Shown one piece after another: positions 8,325-17,153 of a stretch of 51,459 nt of DNA; the stretch's first letter is position 1, and each line of letters opens with the position of its first letter. Source of the stretch: Acetobacter conturbans (GTDB taxonomy: Bacteria; Pseudomonadota; Alphaproteobacteria; Acetobacterales; Acetobacteraceae). The position numbers were made by a program, and so were the translations under genes. The notes below the pieces were generated by a model. The model made no database searches and was not told the DNA's origin. It saw nothing but the letters and a program-made list of their open reading frames with translations. Where the stretch lies: NCBI RefSeq assembly GCF_011516755.1, contig NZ_WOSY01000016.1, positions 1 to 51,459 of the forward strand, given 5' to 3'.

Positions 8325-9925
8325 AGGCCGTCCTGTTCCGGGCCCGTAGCCTTCTGATGTCCGGCATCCTCGCGCTTGGCCTGCCTGCCTTGTCGAGCGC
8401 CACCGTCTGGGCGCAGGACACAGTCGCTGCTCCGGCTCCGGCTTCTGTCACGGTCCCGGTTTCGCCTGAATCCACTACCGTCCTGAAATGGGGCGCTGAC
8501 GGCACCTCGAACGTCCCCTACACATTCCATGATCCGTCGGACGAAAACCGCATGAGCGGGTTCGAATACGACATCATGGAAGAAATCGGCCGTCGATTGG
8601 GCCGTGACGCCCAGTTCGTCCAGAACGACTGGGACGGTCTGATCCCCGGCCTCGAACGCAATTTCTACCTGATGGTCATTTGCGGCATCGAAATGACTCC
8701 GGAGCACATCGAGGCTGTCGATTTCAGCCAACCCTACTACATGACCTCGGAACGGATCGTCGTGCGCCGCGATCAGGCAGGTCTGGACTCATACGACCGT
8801 CTCGGCGGTCATACGATCGGCACGGTCAAGGACACGCTGGCCGAGCGCATGATGGGTGACCGACACGACATCACCGTGCGTGGCTATGATGAAGAATCCA
8901 ACATGTTCGAGGATCTGCGCAACAAGCGCCTCGATGCGATTCTCATCGATGGCCCCATTGCGCTCTATTACGGCGAAGCCGATCCGGCCTTCCGGATCGT
9001 TGGCCCCCCGGTCGGGCATCTGTCCTACGGAATCGCTTTCGCCAAGGGCGGGAACATGGAGTTGCGCCAGCAGGTCGATGCAGCCCTGAAGTCGATGATC
9101 GTCGATGGCACGCTGCATCGTATTCTGGCGCGCTGGAACCTGTGGACACCGGAAATGGCCGCTTGGACAGGCGATCATTCCCAGCCCGGAATCACGCCGA
9201 CGGAATGGGAGCGCTACATTGCCGCGACCTCTCCGCCAAAAGGCTGGAAAGCCCGCTTCGACCGCTATGTCAGCTTCCTGCCGCTGATCGGTCGTGGTGC
9301 CGTCATGACGCTTGCTGTCTCGGCCTGCGCGATGGTTCTCGCCGTGGCTCTGGGGCTGGTTCTGGCTCTTGCGCGACGGTATGGGCCGGGCTGGATGGCT
9401 GCGGTCGCAACGATTTACATCGAAATCGTGCGCGGCACGCCACTGCTGATCCAGGTGCTGTTCATTTTCTACGGATTGCCGGGAATCGGGATCAGACTTT
9501 CGCCTTTCGTGGCGGGTGTCATCAGTCTGGGCCTGAATTACGCGGCTTATGAGGCCGAGAATTATCGTGCCGGGCTGCAATCCGTCGCACGGGGGCAGAT
9601 GGAGGCGGCTACAGCTCTGAACATGAGCCACACGCAGTCGCTTCGTTACGTCGTCGTGCCGCAGGCGTTCCGGGTCGTTGTGCCGGTGATGACGAATGAC
9701 TTCATCTCGCTGCTGAAGGATTCGTCACTGGTCAGCATCATCACTCTGACCGAACTCAGCCAGACCTACGTCAGGCTGTCCTCGACCTATTTCGATTATT
9801 TCGGAACGGGGATGATGGTCGGCGGCGCTTATCTGCTGCTGGGATTGCCGTTTGTTCGCATGGCGAAACTCGCCGAGCGGCGGCTTGCTGTCAGTGAACG
9901 CCGCAGCGGTAACGAAAAATACTGA
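8321..9925 (+). CDS. Amino acid ABC transporter, fused binding protein and permease
   Basis: 534 residues. A signal peptide (about residues 1-31, ending ATVWA) is followed by a type-3 periplasmic binding domain (about 48-285, with GFEYDIMEEIGRRLGRDAQFV and the lobe-hinge region). A HisM/GlnP-type permease domain follows (about 320-525), with the EAA loop GQMEAATALNMSHTQSLRYVVVPQAFR that contacts the ATPase. Binding protein and permease are separate in most systems; this fusion tethers the receptor to the channel, as in some Gram-positive Gln transporters. Together with the overlapping upstream ATPase it makes a complete importer of polar amino acids. The substrate is unknown. Confidence 0.9.
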   Translation: MKAVLFRARSLLMSGILALGLPALSSATVWAQDTVAAPAPASVTVPVSPESTTVLKWGADGTSNVPYTFHDPSDENRMSGFEYDIMEEIGRRLGRDAQFVQNDWDGLIPGLERNFYLMVICGIEMTPEHIEAVDFSQPYYMTSERIVVRRDQAGLDSYDRLGGHTIGTVKDTLAERMMGDRHDITVRGYDEESNMFEDLRNKRLDAILIDGPIALYYGEADPAFRIVGPPVGHLSYGIAFAKGGNMELRQQVDAALKSMIVDGTLHRILARWNLWTPEMAAWTGDHSQPGITPTEWERYIAATSPPKGWKARFDRYVSFLPLIGRGAVMTLAVSACAMVLAVALGLVLALARRYGPGWMAAVATIYIEIVRGTPLLIQVLFIFYGLPGIGIRLSPFVAGVISLGLNYAAYEAENYRAGLQSVARGQMEAATALNMSHTQSLRYVVVPQAFRVVVPVMTNDFISLLKDSSLVSIITLTELSQTYVRLSSTYFDYFGTGMMVGGAYLLLGLPFVRMAKLAERRLAVSERRSGNEKY

Positions 9926-10073
9926 GTGCCAGAGAGTAGGGCGTCGGAGGGGGGCATCTTTATGTCTCCTCCCTCCTATGCGTTTCTGGTATATGAACCT
10001 TCGTTTTCGACATATTGTGTATAAATAAACAGTTTGTCATCATCGGCTGCACCTTTGAATTGCGATTGCGCCG

Positions 10074-10970
10074 ATGGATCTTCTTTCCGCACTCCATAGT
10101 TTTGTCCGTGTCGCTGCGACCGGATCATTTTCCGCTGTCTCGCGTGAGACCGGAGCCAGTCAGCCCACCATCTCCCGCCATATTGCATTGCTGGAAGCTC
10201 ATTACGGCACGACGCTGTTCGCCCGAACGACGCGCAGCCTGATGATGACGGAAGATGGACGGAGTCTGCTCCCTCATGCCTATGAGGTGCTGGAGATTCT
10301 TGAGACAGCCGAGACGGTCCTTGGTCGTCGGCGCGCTTCAGTCTCAGGGCTTGTAAGGCTGGGCGTCACGACGGCCTTCGGTCTTTACCTGACCAACCGG
10401 ATCAATGATCTCCTCACCAAACACCCGGACCTGTCCGTGGAACTGATCATGCGTGACGGTTTCGGGGATCTGGTGGAGGAGGGGCTGGACCTTGCCATCC
10501 GCGTGGGTGAAATCGCGGAAGGTTCGCTGATCGCCCGCAAACTGGGGGCGGTTCGGCGTTCGCTGGTGATGTCGCCCCGCAATTTTCACCCGAAAGTAAA
10601 GCTCGACCATCCGCGCGATCTGGTGGGAGAATCCTGCGTCGTGTTCACTTACGGGGGAGGGCGGCAGGACTGGCATTTCTTCAATGACGGAGAAGAGAGC
10701 GTCGTTGCTCCGCCAACCGTATTCCGGGCCAATTCCAGCGAAGCAGCATTACATGCGGTGCAGGCTGGCGTGGGAATCGGATTGCTACCGGAATTTCAGG
10801 TGCGCGATCTGCTGATCGCAGGCGATCTGGTCGAGGTCCTGCCGAACTGGAAGGTTCCGCCTATGCCGCTGTATGCAGTGCATACAGGGCCGCGTACGTT
10901 GCCGCTGCGCACTCGCACGGTCCTGGATTTCCTCATCCAGATTTCCTCGGACGTTCTTACGCCGGGATGA
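10074..10970 (+). CDS. LysR-family transcriptional regulator
   Basis: 298 residues, standard LTTR length. The N-terminal winged helix-turn-helix is at residues 1-60 (LHSFVRVAATGSFSAVSRETGASQPTISRHIALLE). A linker helix and a two-lobe effector domain (about 90-290) follow. The subfamily resembles AaeR/DsdC-like single-gene regulators with LYAVHTGPRTLPLRTRTVLDFL at the end. It is not divergent from any gene, so its target is not evident; the 148 bp before it follows the transporter operon on the same strand. Its stop lies 3 bp from the stop of the convergent membrane protein gene. Confidence 0.9.
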   Translation: MDLLSALHSFVRVAATGSFSAVSRETGASQPTISRHIALLEAHYGTTLFARTTRSLMMTEDGRSLLPHAYEVLEILETAETVLGRRRASVSGLVRLGVTTAFGLYLTNRINDLLTKHPDLSVELIMRDGFGDLVEEGLDLAIRVGEIAEGSLIARKLGAVRRSLVMSPRNFHPKVKLDHPRDLVGESCVVFTYGGGRQDWHFFNDGEESVVAPPTVFRANSSEAALHAVQAGVGIGLLPEFQVRDLLIAGDLVEVLPNWKVPPMPLYAVHTGPRTLPLRTRTVLDFLIQISSDVLTPG

Positions 10971-10973
10971 GGC

Positions 10974-12023
10974 TCAGGTGGGTGGCATGTCGGCGCTGCC
11001 GTGCCAGGCAGGGTCGGCGGCGCCGGGGCGGATAGTGCCGCTCGCAACGGGCTGGAGCTTTCCCTGATAACCTTGAAGAAGGATGGGTGCCCACTGAAGC
11101 AGCCAGTTGTGCAGGTTGTTCATGAAACGTCCGGAAAACGGCGAGTTGCCAAGACCTTCGGGAGTCCAGTCGGCCAGAGGTGTGCTGAGTTTGGCTGTCC
11201 CCGGTTCCGCAGGACTGAGTGCGATGGAGACGACTTCGAAGTCCTTTCCGCCATCGGCTGCGTTGGCTTCATAGACCCATAGCCCGAGCCCCATGAGGGG
11301 AGGCATGGGGAAACCGAGAAGATTGAGACGGTGAAAAGCCCAGTCGATATCATCTCGTGAAGCTTTCTCATCGTGGGGCATGAAACCCACCCCGGTCGCC
11401 GCGCATTGAGTCGCGCCGCTCGGTGCCGCAAGAAGATGGCGAGAAACGCTGCGATCCTTCGGGCAGAAAGGTTCAAGGTTGCTGGCTTCTTTTGCGGGGA
11501 CGCTCGCGGTGGTCGCCCGGACGAGGATGACCCCCGTGACGACGCCACGATCCGTGCGCACAAGGATATTGCTGGAGATCTCTCCATGCGGACCGCTTTC
11601 TTCGGTCAGTACGGGGTGCCATACGCCCGCAGGAAGAGGCAACTGACGCCCGGCGATCGGAATGATATCCCGCAGTTCCGCATCAATCGGAGGCGCGGCC
11701 GCCTTGCTGGATGTGGTGTAATCGCCACGATGACCGTTGTCGCCGCCTGCCGCGGCTGTCTGCTGCGGGGCTCGACCTGCGGGTGGCGGTGGCGGCGCAG
11801 CTCCCTGCGAAGCATCCGTATCCTGTTCTTCCGACGAGGAAGGGGTGTCGCCACCGCTGTCAGCCGAAGCGGCCGGATGATGTACGAGCGTGCCGATGGG
11901 GGGGTAGAGCTTCACCAGCCAATGCGGAGGATAAAGAACGGTCAGGCCGCTGAATGCGACCATTCCGAAAAGAGACAGACGCCACACGGGGGCGCGACGC
12001 CAGAGACGGGAAAATGCGGACAT
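10974..12023 (-). CDS. Unknown single-pass membrane protein, third gene of AAA+ cassette
   Basis: 349 residues, not recognised. There is a short basic N-terminus, one hydrophobic helix at about 14-31, and a low-complexity linker rich in Ser, Asp, Pro, Ala and Gly at about 50-112 (including a run of five Pro). A folded C-terminal region of about 235 residues follows, with likely beta structure (ISSNILVRTDRGVVTGVILVRAT) and two Cys near 180-205 that could pair. The topology suggests an inner-membrane anchor with a periplasmic domain. It begins 6 bp after the AAA+ gene stop and has no obvious ribosome site, so it is probably coupled to that gene. Confidence 0.7.
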   Translation of the reverse strand: MSAFSRLWRRAPVWRLSLFGMVAFSGLTVLYPPHWLVKLYPPIGTLVHHPAASADSGGDTPSSSEEQDTDASQGAAPPPPPAGRAPQQTAAAGGDNGHRGDYTTSSKAAAPPIDAELRDIIPIAGRQLPLPAGVWHPVLTEESGPHGEISSNILVRTDRGVVTGVILVRATTASVPAKEASNLEPFCPKDRSVSRHLLAAPSGATQCAATGVGFMPHDEKASRDDIDWAFHRLNLLGFPMPPLMGLGLWVYEANAADGGKDFEVVSIALSPAEPGTAKLSTPLADWTPEGLGNSPFSGRFMNNLHNWLLQWAPILLQGYQGKLQPVASGTIRPGAADPAWHGSADMPPT

Positions 12024-12029
12024 GCGGCG

Positions 12030-13301
12030 TCAGGTGGTCAGATGGGCGCGGGTCGGGGCAAGCGGCTCGGTCACGACCTGCGCCGTCACGCCATTTTCGG
12101 TCTGGATGATGCGAACCATCTTGGCTCCCTGCTGGCGGGCGACGATCAGGGATTCGCTGATCATGTCCTCAATCGAACGGGCCAGATCACGTGCCGACGC
12201 TCCGTCACCAAGGCGATTCTGCCGGCGCATGACATCGAACAGGATGCTCGGCTCGATGCCGCCCGGTTCGATCGACAGCCCGTAGCTGTCGATCATCGTC
12301 TCGATTTCGAGAGCCGAGACACGCGCGATATCGAGGCCTCTCAAGGGGCGGAACACGAAAATGCGGTCGATACGGTTGAGTACTTCCGGCGCGAAACCGG
12401 CCTGACGAAGTGCTTCCACCGATTCGGCACGCATCCGGTCAGGGTCGTCGCCCAGACGGTTGGCGATTTCGGTGAGAGCCTCGGTGGCGATATTGGACGT
12501 GAGGATGAAGATGGCCTGCGTGGCGGAGACGTGCGCACCAGTCGAGGCTTCCGTCACATAGCCATCGTTCCATGCCACGAGGAACTGCTTGAAGACATCC
12601 GGGTGCGCTTTCTCGATTTCATCGAGGAGCACGACGGAGTCGGGCTTTTCCTTGAGGCCGCCGGTCAGCTTGCCATAGGTGTCAGACCCCACATATCCCT
12701 TCGGCGAGCCGAAAAGCTGGGTCGCGGCGTGCGGGCTGCCCATCTGCGTCATGTCGAAATGCATGAGCGGACGGTCAAGCTGACGCGCCAGCTGCTTGGC
12801 AAGATAGGTTTTGCCGGTGCCCGGTGGTCCCGCAAGCAGGAAGATGCCCACGGGCTTGCCGCGAACCTGCAGGGCCAGACGTCGGCGAAGCTGGGTCGCC
12901 ATGTCTTCGCAGACCTGATCCTGACCGATCACGCGGGCGCGCAGATTGGCGGCGAGTTCCTCAGCATCGATAGTAGAGTCCCGCTGTTCACGGGCCATCA
13001 TTTCTTCCAGAGCCTGTCGGTTTGTGAGCCGCGCCAGAACGTCCATCATCCACCCCCGTCTCGGAATAAGCCCTTTGCGGGACAATTTTTCTGCACGCGT
13101 TTCATAGAGAAGACCCATCAGCGTGAAGAACGTCCCCGCTGCGGCCAGAACAGGCCAGAGCGGAGCACACCATTTCATGAAATGATCCAGCGTGGCGAGC
13201 GAAAGATGCAGGCTGACAGCAGCCTGAATGCTCGCAAGGATCAGAAAGATCACCATCATCACCGGCATGAACCGGTTGAGCATGGGAATCAGGCCCTTCA
13301 T
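12030..13301 (-). CDS. Membrane-anchored Clp-type AAA+ ATPase
   Basis: 423 residues. Two hydrophobic helices (about 12-31 and 45-66) precede a single AAA+ module of the ClpA/ClpB D2 type: Walker A GPPGTGKT at 158-165, pore-loop GYVG at 202-205, Walker B VVLLDEIEKAHPDVF from 223, sensor-1 N270, arginine finger R310 in NRIDRIF, and a sensor-2 GASARDLA near 367-374. Every catalytic element is present, so an active unfoldase or remodeller is expected. FtsH, another membrane AAA+, carries a protease domain; none is seen here, nor a ClpP-binding loop that I can identify. It lies between two genes for single-pass exported proteins. The cellular role is unknown. An internal ATG at 13283 is an alternative start. 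Confidence 0.8.
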   Translation of the reverse strand: MKGLIPMLNRFMPVMMVIFLILASIQAAVSLHLSLATLDHFMKWCAPLWPVLAAAGTFFTLMGLLYETRAEKLSRKGLIPRRGWMMDVLARLTNRQALEEMMAREQRDSTIDAEELAANLRARVIGQDQVCEDMATQLRRRLALQVRGKPVGIFLLAGPPGTGKTYLAKQLARQLDRPLMHFDMTQMGSPHAATQLFGSPKGYVGSDTYGKLTGGLKEKPDSVVLLDEIEKAHPDVFKQFLVAWNDGYVTEASTGAHVSATQAIFILTSNIATEALTEIANRLGDDPDRMRAESVEALRQAGFAPEVLNRIDRIFVFRPLRGLDIARVSALEIETMIDSYGLSIEPGGIEPSILFDVMRRQNRLGDGASARDLARSIEDMISESLIVARQQGAKMVRIIQTENGVTAQVVTEPLAPTRAHLTT

Positions 13302-13344
13302 GGGACGATCATCCGAGGAGGGAGCATGAAAAGTCCCGTGACTG

Positions 13345-13974
13345 TCACTGCACGAGCACCGAAAGAAGCAGTGCTTCGTCCTGATGCAGGACCGGCAGCG
13401 CTTCGGGGCCGAGAACGGTGATGGCGCCGGTGGCTATGCCCGTGACGCCGGGATTGGAAAGAGGCGTGATGGTGACTTCTCCAGCGACTGTAATGGGCAG
13501 AACAATGCTCTGGGGCTTGGGTGAAAGCACGACGACCTTGCGCATGGATCCCGACTGAATCGCGATGGTGCCACCCGTATTGCCCGCGTCAAACACGGGC
13601 ATGATGGCCAGACGATATTCGCGACGTTTGATGCCCGCCATGATCCGGGCCTGCTCCTCGGTGGAATACCCTGCTTTTCGCAGGGCCTGAGCGGCATGTT
13701 CCGGAGCGATGTAGGCCAGTTGCGCGGTCGCCGCGAGTTGTCCTTCCGCAAGTGCCGATCCTGATGTTTGCTGGGTCCCGCTTGCTGCGGCGCTCGCTTC
13801 GCTTCGGGTTTCGGCAGGAGCGGAGTGGTTGTTCGCCATCCATGATGCCCCCCCACCGATGACAAGCAGAGCAGCGATCGTAGCCACCATGAGCCGTGGC
13901 CCCTGATTGCCGGGATCCTTCTCCGGTTGTCTCTCTGGTGTGGGTGAAAAATGACCACTCATAGCGAATGTCAT
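13345..13974 (-). CDS. Unknown single-pass membrane protein, first gene of AAA+ cassette
   Basis: 209 residues from the ATG at 13974 (13962 also possible). I do not recognise it. A short Pro/Glu-rich cytoplasmic head is followed by one hydrophobic helix at about 28-46 ([18 protein letters not shown]), an Ala/Ser/Thr linker, then a domain of about 125 residues with a short helical part ([22 protein letters not shown]) and a Val/Ile/Gly-rich, probably beta-sandwich, end ([20 protein letters not shown]). It is 43 bp upstream of the AAA+ ATPase gene on the same strand, so the three genes look like one operon read leftward, divergent from rimP. The layout of helix, linker and exported domain mirrors that of the third gene. 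Confidence 0.7.
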   Translation of the reverse strand: MTFAMSGHFSPTPERQPEKDPGNQGPRLMVATIAALLVIGGGASWMANNHSAPAETRSEASAAASGTQQTSGSALAEGQLAATAQLAYIAPEHAAQALRKAGYSTEEQARIMAGIKRREYRLAIMPVFDAGNTGGTIAIQSGSMRKVVVLSPKPQSIVLPITVAGEVTITPLSNPGVTGIATGAITVLGPEALPVLHQDEALLLSVLVQ

Positions 13975-14130
13975 CAGACATCCGCCGTCGCCTCCACGCA
14001 AGAGGCAAACGGAAAGGTTACAAAGCTTTACCTCTCGGAACGTAAACCGAGGGGGCGCTGTTCAGTGTTGCGCTTCTTGGCCCGATGGCTTACAAGCAAT
14101 TATTCCTTTTCATCTTCCGTTGTTTTGGGG

Positions 14131-14155
14131 GGTGGCCGTTTCGGCCGCCTTTTTT
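14131..14155 (+). terminator. Terminator-like hairpin before the rimP start codon
   Basis: GGTGGCCG (14131-14138) pairs with CGGCCGCC (14142-14149) with one G-U pair and loop TTT, followed by six T. The rimP ATG is at 14159, so no ribosome binding site can lie between. It may be an attenuator for the rimP-nusA-infB operon. NusA itself acts on such hairpins, so feedback is conceivable but unproven. Confidence 0.6.
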
Positions 14156-14158
14156 GTT

Positions 14159-14728
14159 ATGGACGAAGACAACTCGACTCACGTCGGCCTTGAAGGCCGC
14201 ATCCTGGCAATGATTGCTCCCACGCTGGAGGATCTCGGCTTCGAGATCGTGCGCGTGTCGGTGCTCGGTCGTGAGGTGCCGACGGTACAGGTCATGGCCG
14301 ACCGTGCGGATGGCATGCTCATCACTGTTGAAGACTGTGAGCAGATCAGCCACGCGGTGGGTGCTGTCCTCGACGTTGAGGACCCTATTCCCGGTAACTG
14401 GACGCTTGAAGTTTCATCGGCGGGAATCGACAGGCCTCTGACGCGTCCGAAAGACTGGGACCGTTTCGCCGGTCATCTGGTCAAGGCGGAAGTGCTGGTG
14501 CCGGTCAGTGGGCGGCGCCGGTTCTCCGGTGTTGTGCTGGGAGCTTCGGAAGAAGGCGGTCGCCTTCGTCTGGATGACGGGACTGAAGTCGTTCTGCCGT
14601 TTCGGGAACTGAAAAAGGCCCGTCTGATCCTCACGGACGCCCTGATTGCCGCCACGCAGGCAGGTGATGAGCAGTCGGAGTCCGAAGAGGTGACGGAAAA
14701 GAAAAAGAAGTCCGAACCTCGCCATTAA
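14159..14728 (+). CDS. rimP: Ribosome maturation factor RimP
   Basis: 189 residues. RimP binds 30S precursors and helps form the central pseudoknot and S12 assembly. Family features: [28 protein letters not shown] at the start, the stretch [36 protein letters not shown] in the middle, and a C-terminal SH3-like barrel followed by a charged Glu/Lys tail. The ATG at 14159 gives the family N-terminus, although a hairpin with a T-run ends three bases before it and no ribosome site is visible. TTG 14120 or GTG 14132 would place the hairpin in the coding sequence. First gene of the rimP-nusA-ylxR-infB-rbfA operon. Confidence 0.93.
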   Translation: MDEDNSTHVGLEGRILAMIAPTLEDLGFEIVRVSVLGREVPTVQVMADRADGMLITVEDCEQISHAVGAVLDVEDPIPGNWTLEVSSAGIDRPLTRPKDWDRFAGHLVKAEVLVPVSGRRRFSGVVLGASEEGGRLRLDDGTEVVLPFRELKKARLILTDALIAATQAGDEQSESEEVTEKKKKSEPRH

Positions 14729-14869
14729 GACTGGCAGGGGTGGTAAAATCGGGCTTTTGATATCATATGCAGCCCAGAGACTGGTTCGGAGCGATGGCTT
14801 CGACGGAATTCTGGCTTGCGGGATTGGGCTGATGCCGGGCGTCAGTTTCTGGTCTGTCGTGGAGTGGTG

Positions 14870-16435
14870 ATGAGTATGGATACCTCTGTTGCACGTCCCG
14901 AGTTGCTTTTGGTGGCTGACGCTGTTGCGCGTGAGAAGCTGATCGACCGCGAGGAAGTTCTCGAGGCGATGGAGCAGGCCATTCAGAAGGCCGGTCGTGC
15001 CAAGTATGGCCACGAAAAAGATATCCGTGCGACCATTGACCGCAAGACCGGAGAAGTGCGTCTCTCCCGCTGGACGGAAGCTGTCGAGGCAGTCGAGAAC
15101 GAAGAAACACAGATCCCGCTTCATATCGCCCGCAAGTTCAAGGCTGATATTGAGCTTGGCGAGCATCTGATCGATCCGCTGCCGCCGATTGATTTCGGTC
15201 GTATTTCCGCCCAGACCGCCAAGCAGGTCATCGTGCAGCGCGTGCGTGAATACGAGCGCAAGCGCCAGTATGACGAATTCAAGGATCGCGTGGGCGAGAT
15301 CGTCAACGGCACGGTCAAGCGTACAGAATACGGCAACCTCATGGTCGAGATCGGTTCCGCCGAGGCGCTTCTGCGTCGCGATGAGCTGATTCCCCGTGAG
15401 ACGTTCCGTAATTCGGACCGTGTTCGCGCCTACATCTATGATGTGCGTGACGAGCCGCGCGGGCCGCAGATTTTCCTGTCCCGCACCCATCCCGCCTTCC
15501 TTGCGAAGCTGTTCGCGCAGGAAGTGCCGGAAATCTATGACGGCATCATCGAAATCAAGGCCGTGGCCCGTGATCCGGGCTCCCGCGCCAAGATGGCCGT
15601 CATTTCGCGAGACGCTTCGATTGATCCTGTGGGTGCCTGCGTTGGTATGCGCGGTTCGCGTGTGCAGGCCGTGGTCGCCGAGCTTCAGGGCGAGAAGATC
15701 GACATCATCCCGTGGAGCCCACAGGCCGCGACCTTCGTGGTCAATGCCCTCGCTCCGGCTGAAGTCAGCAAGGTGGTGATGGATGAGGATGCCGGGCGCG
15801 TCGAGGTCGTTGTGCCTGATGACCAGCTCAGTCTCGCCATCGGTCGTCGTGGTCAGAACGTGCGTCTCGCCAGCCAGCTTACGCGCTGGGACATTGATAT
15901 CCTGACGGAGGCCGAGGAATCGGAGCGCCGTCAGGAAGAGTTCCGTCGCCGCACGGGGCTCTTTGTCGAGGCGCTTGACGTCGATGACGTCATTGCCGGT
16001 CTTCTGGTGACGGAAGGCTTCGATACCATTGAGGATCTCGCGTATGCCGATCCCGATGAGCTCGGCAACATCGAAGGTTTCGATGAGTCGGTCGTTGAAG
16101 AGCTGATGCGCCGCGCTGAAGGTTCTCTTGTCCGCAAGGAAGAGGAACTCGACGAGAAGCGTCAGGAACTTGGCGTGACGGATGAAATCGTCGCCCTGAA
16201 TGCGTTCACCAACCAGATGCTGGTGACGCTGGGTGAAAAGGGCGTGAAGACGCTTGATGACCTGGCTGATCTGGCTGGCGATGAGTTGATCGAGATTCTC
16301 GGCACCGAGTCCATTGATGAAGAGGCGGCGAACGAGATCATCATGCTTGCTCGTGCGCACTGGTTCGAAGATGAAAGCGAAGAGGCTCCGGTAGTCTCTG
16401 AGGAGGTGTCTTCTGAACACGACACCCACCAATGA
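14870..16435 (+). CDS. nusA: Transcription termination/antitermination factor NusA
   Basis: 521 residues. Domains in order: NusA N-terminal RNA-polymerase-binding domain (about 1-130), S1 domain (about 135-200, GEIVNGTVKRTEYGNLMVEIG), KH1 (about 230-280) and KH2 (SLAIGRRGQNVRLASQLT near 322-340). Two acidic helix-hairpin-helix repeats follow (about 365-510), as is typical of proteobacteria. NusA modulates pausing, termination and antitermination. The ATG at 14870 follows GGAG by five bases. The 141 bp after rimP hold nothing I can identify. The end of the gene contains AGGAGGT, which I read as the ribosome site of the overlapping ylxR. Confidence 0.96.
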   Translation: MSMDTSVARPELLLVADAVAREKLIDREEVLEAMEQAIQKAGRAKYGHEKDIRATIDRKTGEVRLSRWTEAVEAVENEETQIPLHIARKFKADIELGEHLIDPLPPIDFGRISAQTAKQVIVQRVREYERKRQYDEFKDRVGEIVNGTVKRTEYGNLMVEIGSAEALLRRDELIPRETFRNSDRVRAYIYDVRDEPRGPQIFLSRTHPAFLAKLFAQEVPEIYDGIIEIKAVARDPGSRAKMAVISRDASIDPVGACVGMRGSRVQAVVAELQGEKIDIIPWSPQAATFVVNALAPAEVSKVVMDEDAGRVEVVVPDDQLSLAIGRRGQNVRLASQLTRWDIDILTEAEESERRQEEFRRRTGLFVEALDVDDVIAGLLVTEGFDTIEDLAYADPDELGNIEGFDESVVEELMRRAEGSLVRKEEELDEKRQELGVTDEIVALNAFTNQMLVTLGEKGVKTLDDLADLAGDELIEILGTESIDEEAANEIIMLARAHWFEDESEEAPVVSEEVSSEHDTHQ

Positions 16436-17153
16436 ACATTTCTGTGATATAAACGTCGGAGACGCCGGTTCGCCGGCGACCTCGTCGGAAACGGTAAATG
16501 CCGTTGACGAGGGCGACGTCTATGAAGAAAATGAAAAGGGGCCGTTGCGCAGGTGCGTTGTAACGCGCGCGCGGCTGGCTCCCGGGCAGATGATCCGTTT
16601 CGTGGTGGCACCCGGCCTCAGGTTGGTGCCTGATCTGGATGCGCGTCTGCCCGGACGGGGAATCTGGTTGAGTGCGCGGCGGGATGTGCTAGAAACCGCA
16701 CGGACTCGCGGAGCCTTTGCACGGGCAGCCCGTTGTCAGGTTATCATTCCTTCTGATTTGGCGGGTGTGATCGAAGCCGGGCTTCTGCGTCGTGTGACGG
16801 AGACGCTCGGGTTGGCGCGTCGGGCAGGGCAAACGGTATGTGGCTATGCCAAGGTCCGGGAAAGGATCGAGGCAAAGTCTGCTGGCCTTGTGGTGCAGGC
16901 GTCGGACGGAAGTCCGGATGAGTGCGTCAGGCTGTTGTCTGGTGCACGCAGTCTGCCGGTGGTGAAGCCGCTGGCAGCTGCGGAATTGGGTAAGGTATTC
17001 AGTCGCGAGCGCATAGTGCACGCGGCGCTGCGGGCCGGGGCATTAGCTGACCGGTTGCAGCAGGACAGTGAACGTTTGGCAGGGCTGGTCGGTATGACCG
17101 AACTGCGTGCGCCGGGAATTTCCGGCGATCGGGTTGAACAGGCGGATAGATGA
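16413..17153 (+). CDS. ylxR: YlxR (DUF448) protein with C-terminal L7Ae-like domain, CTG start
   Basis: 246 residues from CTG 16413. The YlxR domain starts at [10 protein letters not shown] (residues 46-55), with the conserved RFVVAPG and [13 protein letters not shown]; a ribosomal L7Ae/L30e-like domain follows (about 130-225, [19 protein letters not shown]). This two-domain form is typical of alphaproteobacteria and is a presumed RNA-binding partner of NusA/IF2. The frame has no ATG or GTG, and its first TTG (16545) sits at the very edge of the conserved domain. CTG 16413 lies five bases after AGGAGGT (16401-16407), overlaps nusA by 23 bp, and adds the acidic leader usual in relatives. Its stop overlaps the infB start (ATGA). 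Confidence 0.85.
   Translation: MNTTPTNEHFCDINVGDAGSPATSSETVNAVDEGDVYEENEKGPLRRCVVTRARLAPGQMIRFVVAPGLRLVPDLDARLPGRGIWLSARRDVLETARTRGAFARAARCQVIIPSDLAGVIEAGLLRRVTETLGLARRAGQTVCGYAKVRERIEAKSAGLVVQASDGSPDECVRLLSGARSLPVVKPLAAAELGKVFSRERIVHAALRAGALADRLQQDSERLAGLVGMTELRAPGISGDRVEQADR

Noticed and set aside
11373..13421. 682-residue open frame on the plus strand across the AAA+ cassette
   Set aside because: It is antisense to three genes with clear domain or membrane features, is rich in Arg/His/Gly without any recognisable motif, and has no ribosome site. It is a GC-rich shadow frame.
14414..16432. 672-residue open frame antisense to nusA
   Set aside because: It mirrors nusA almost end to end and shows no family likeness; a codon-bias shadow.
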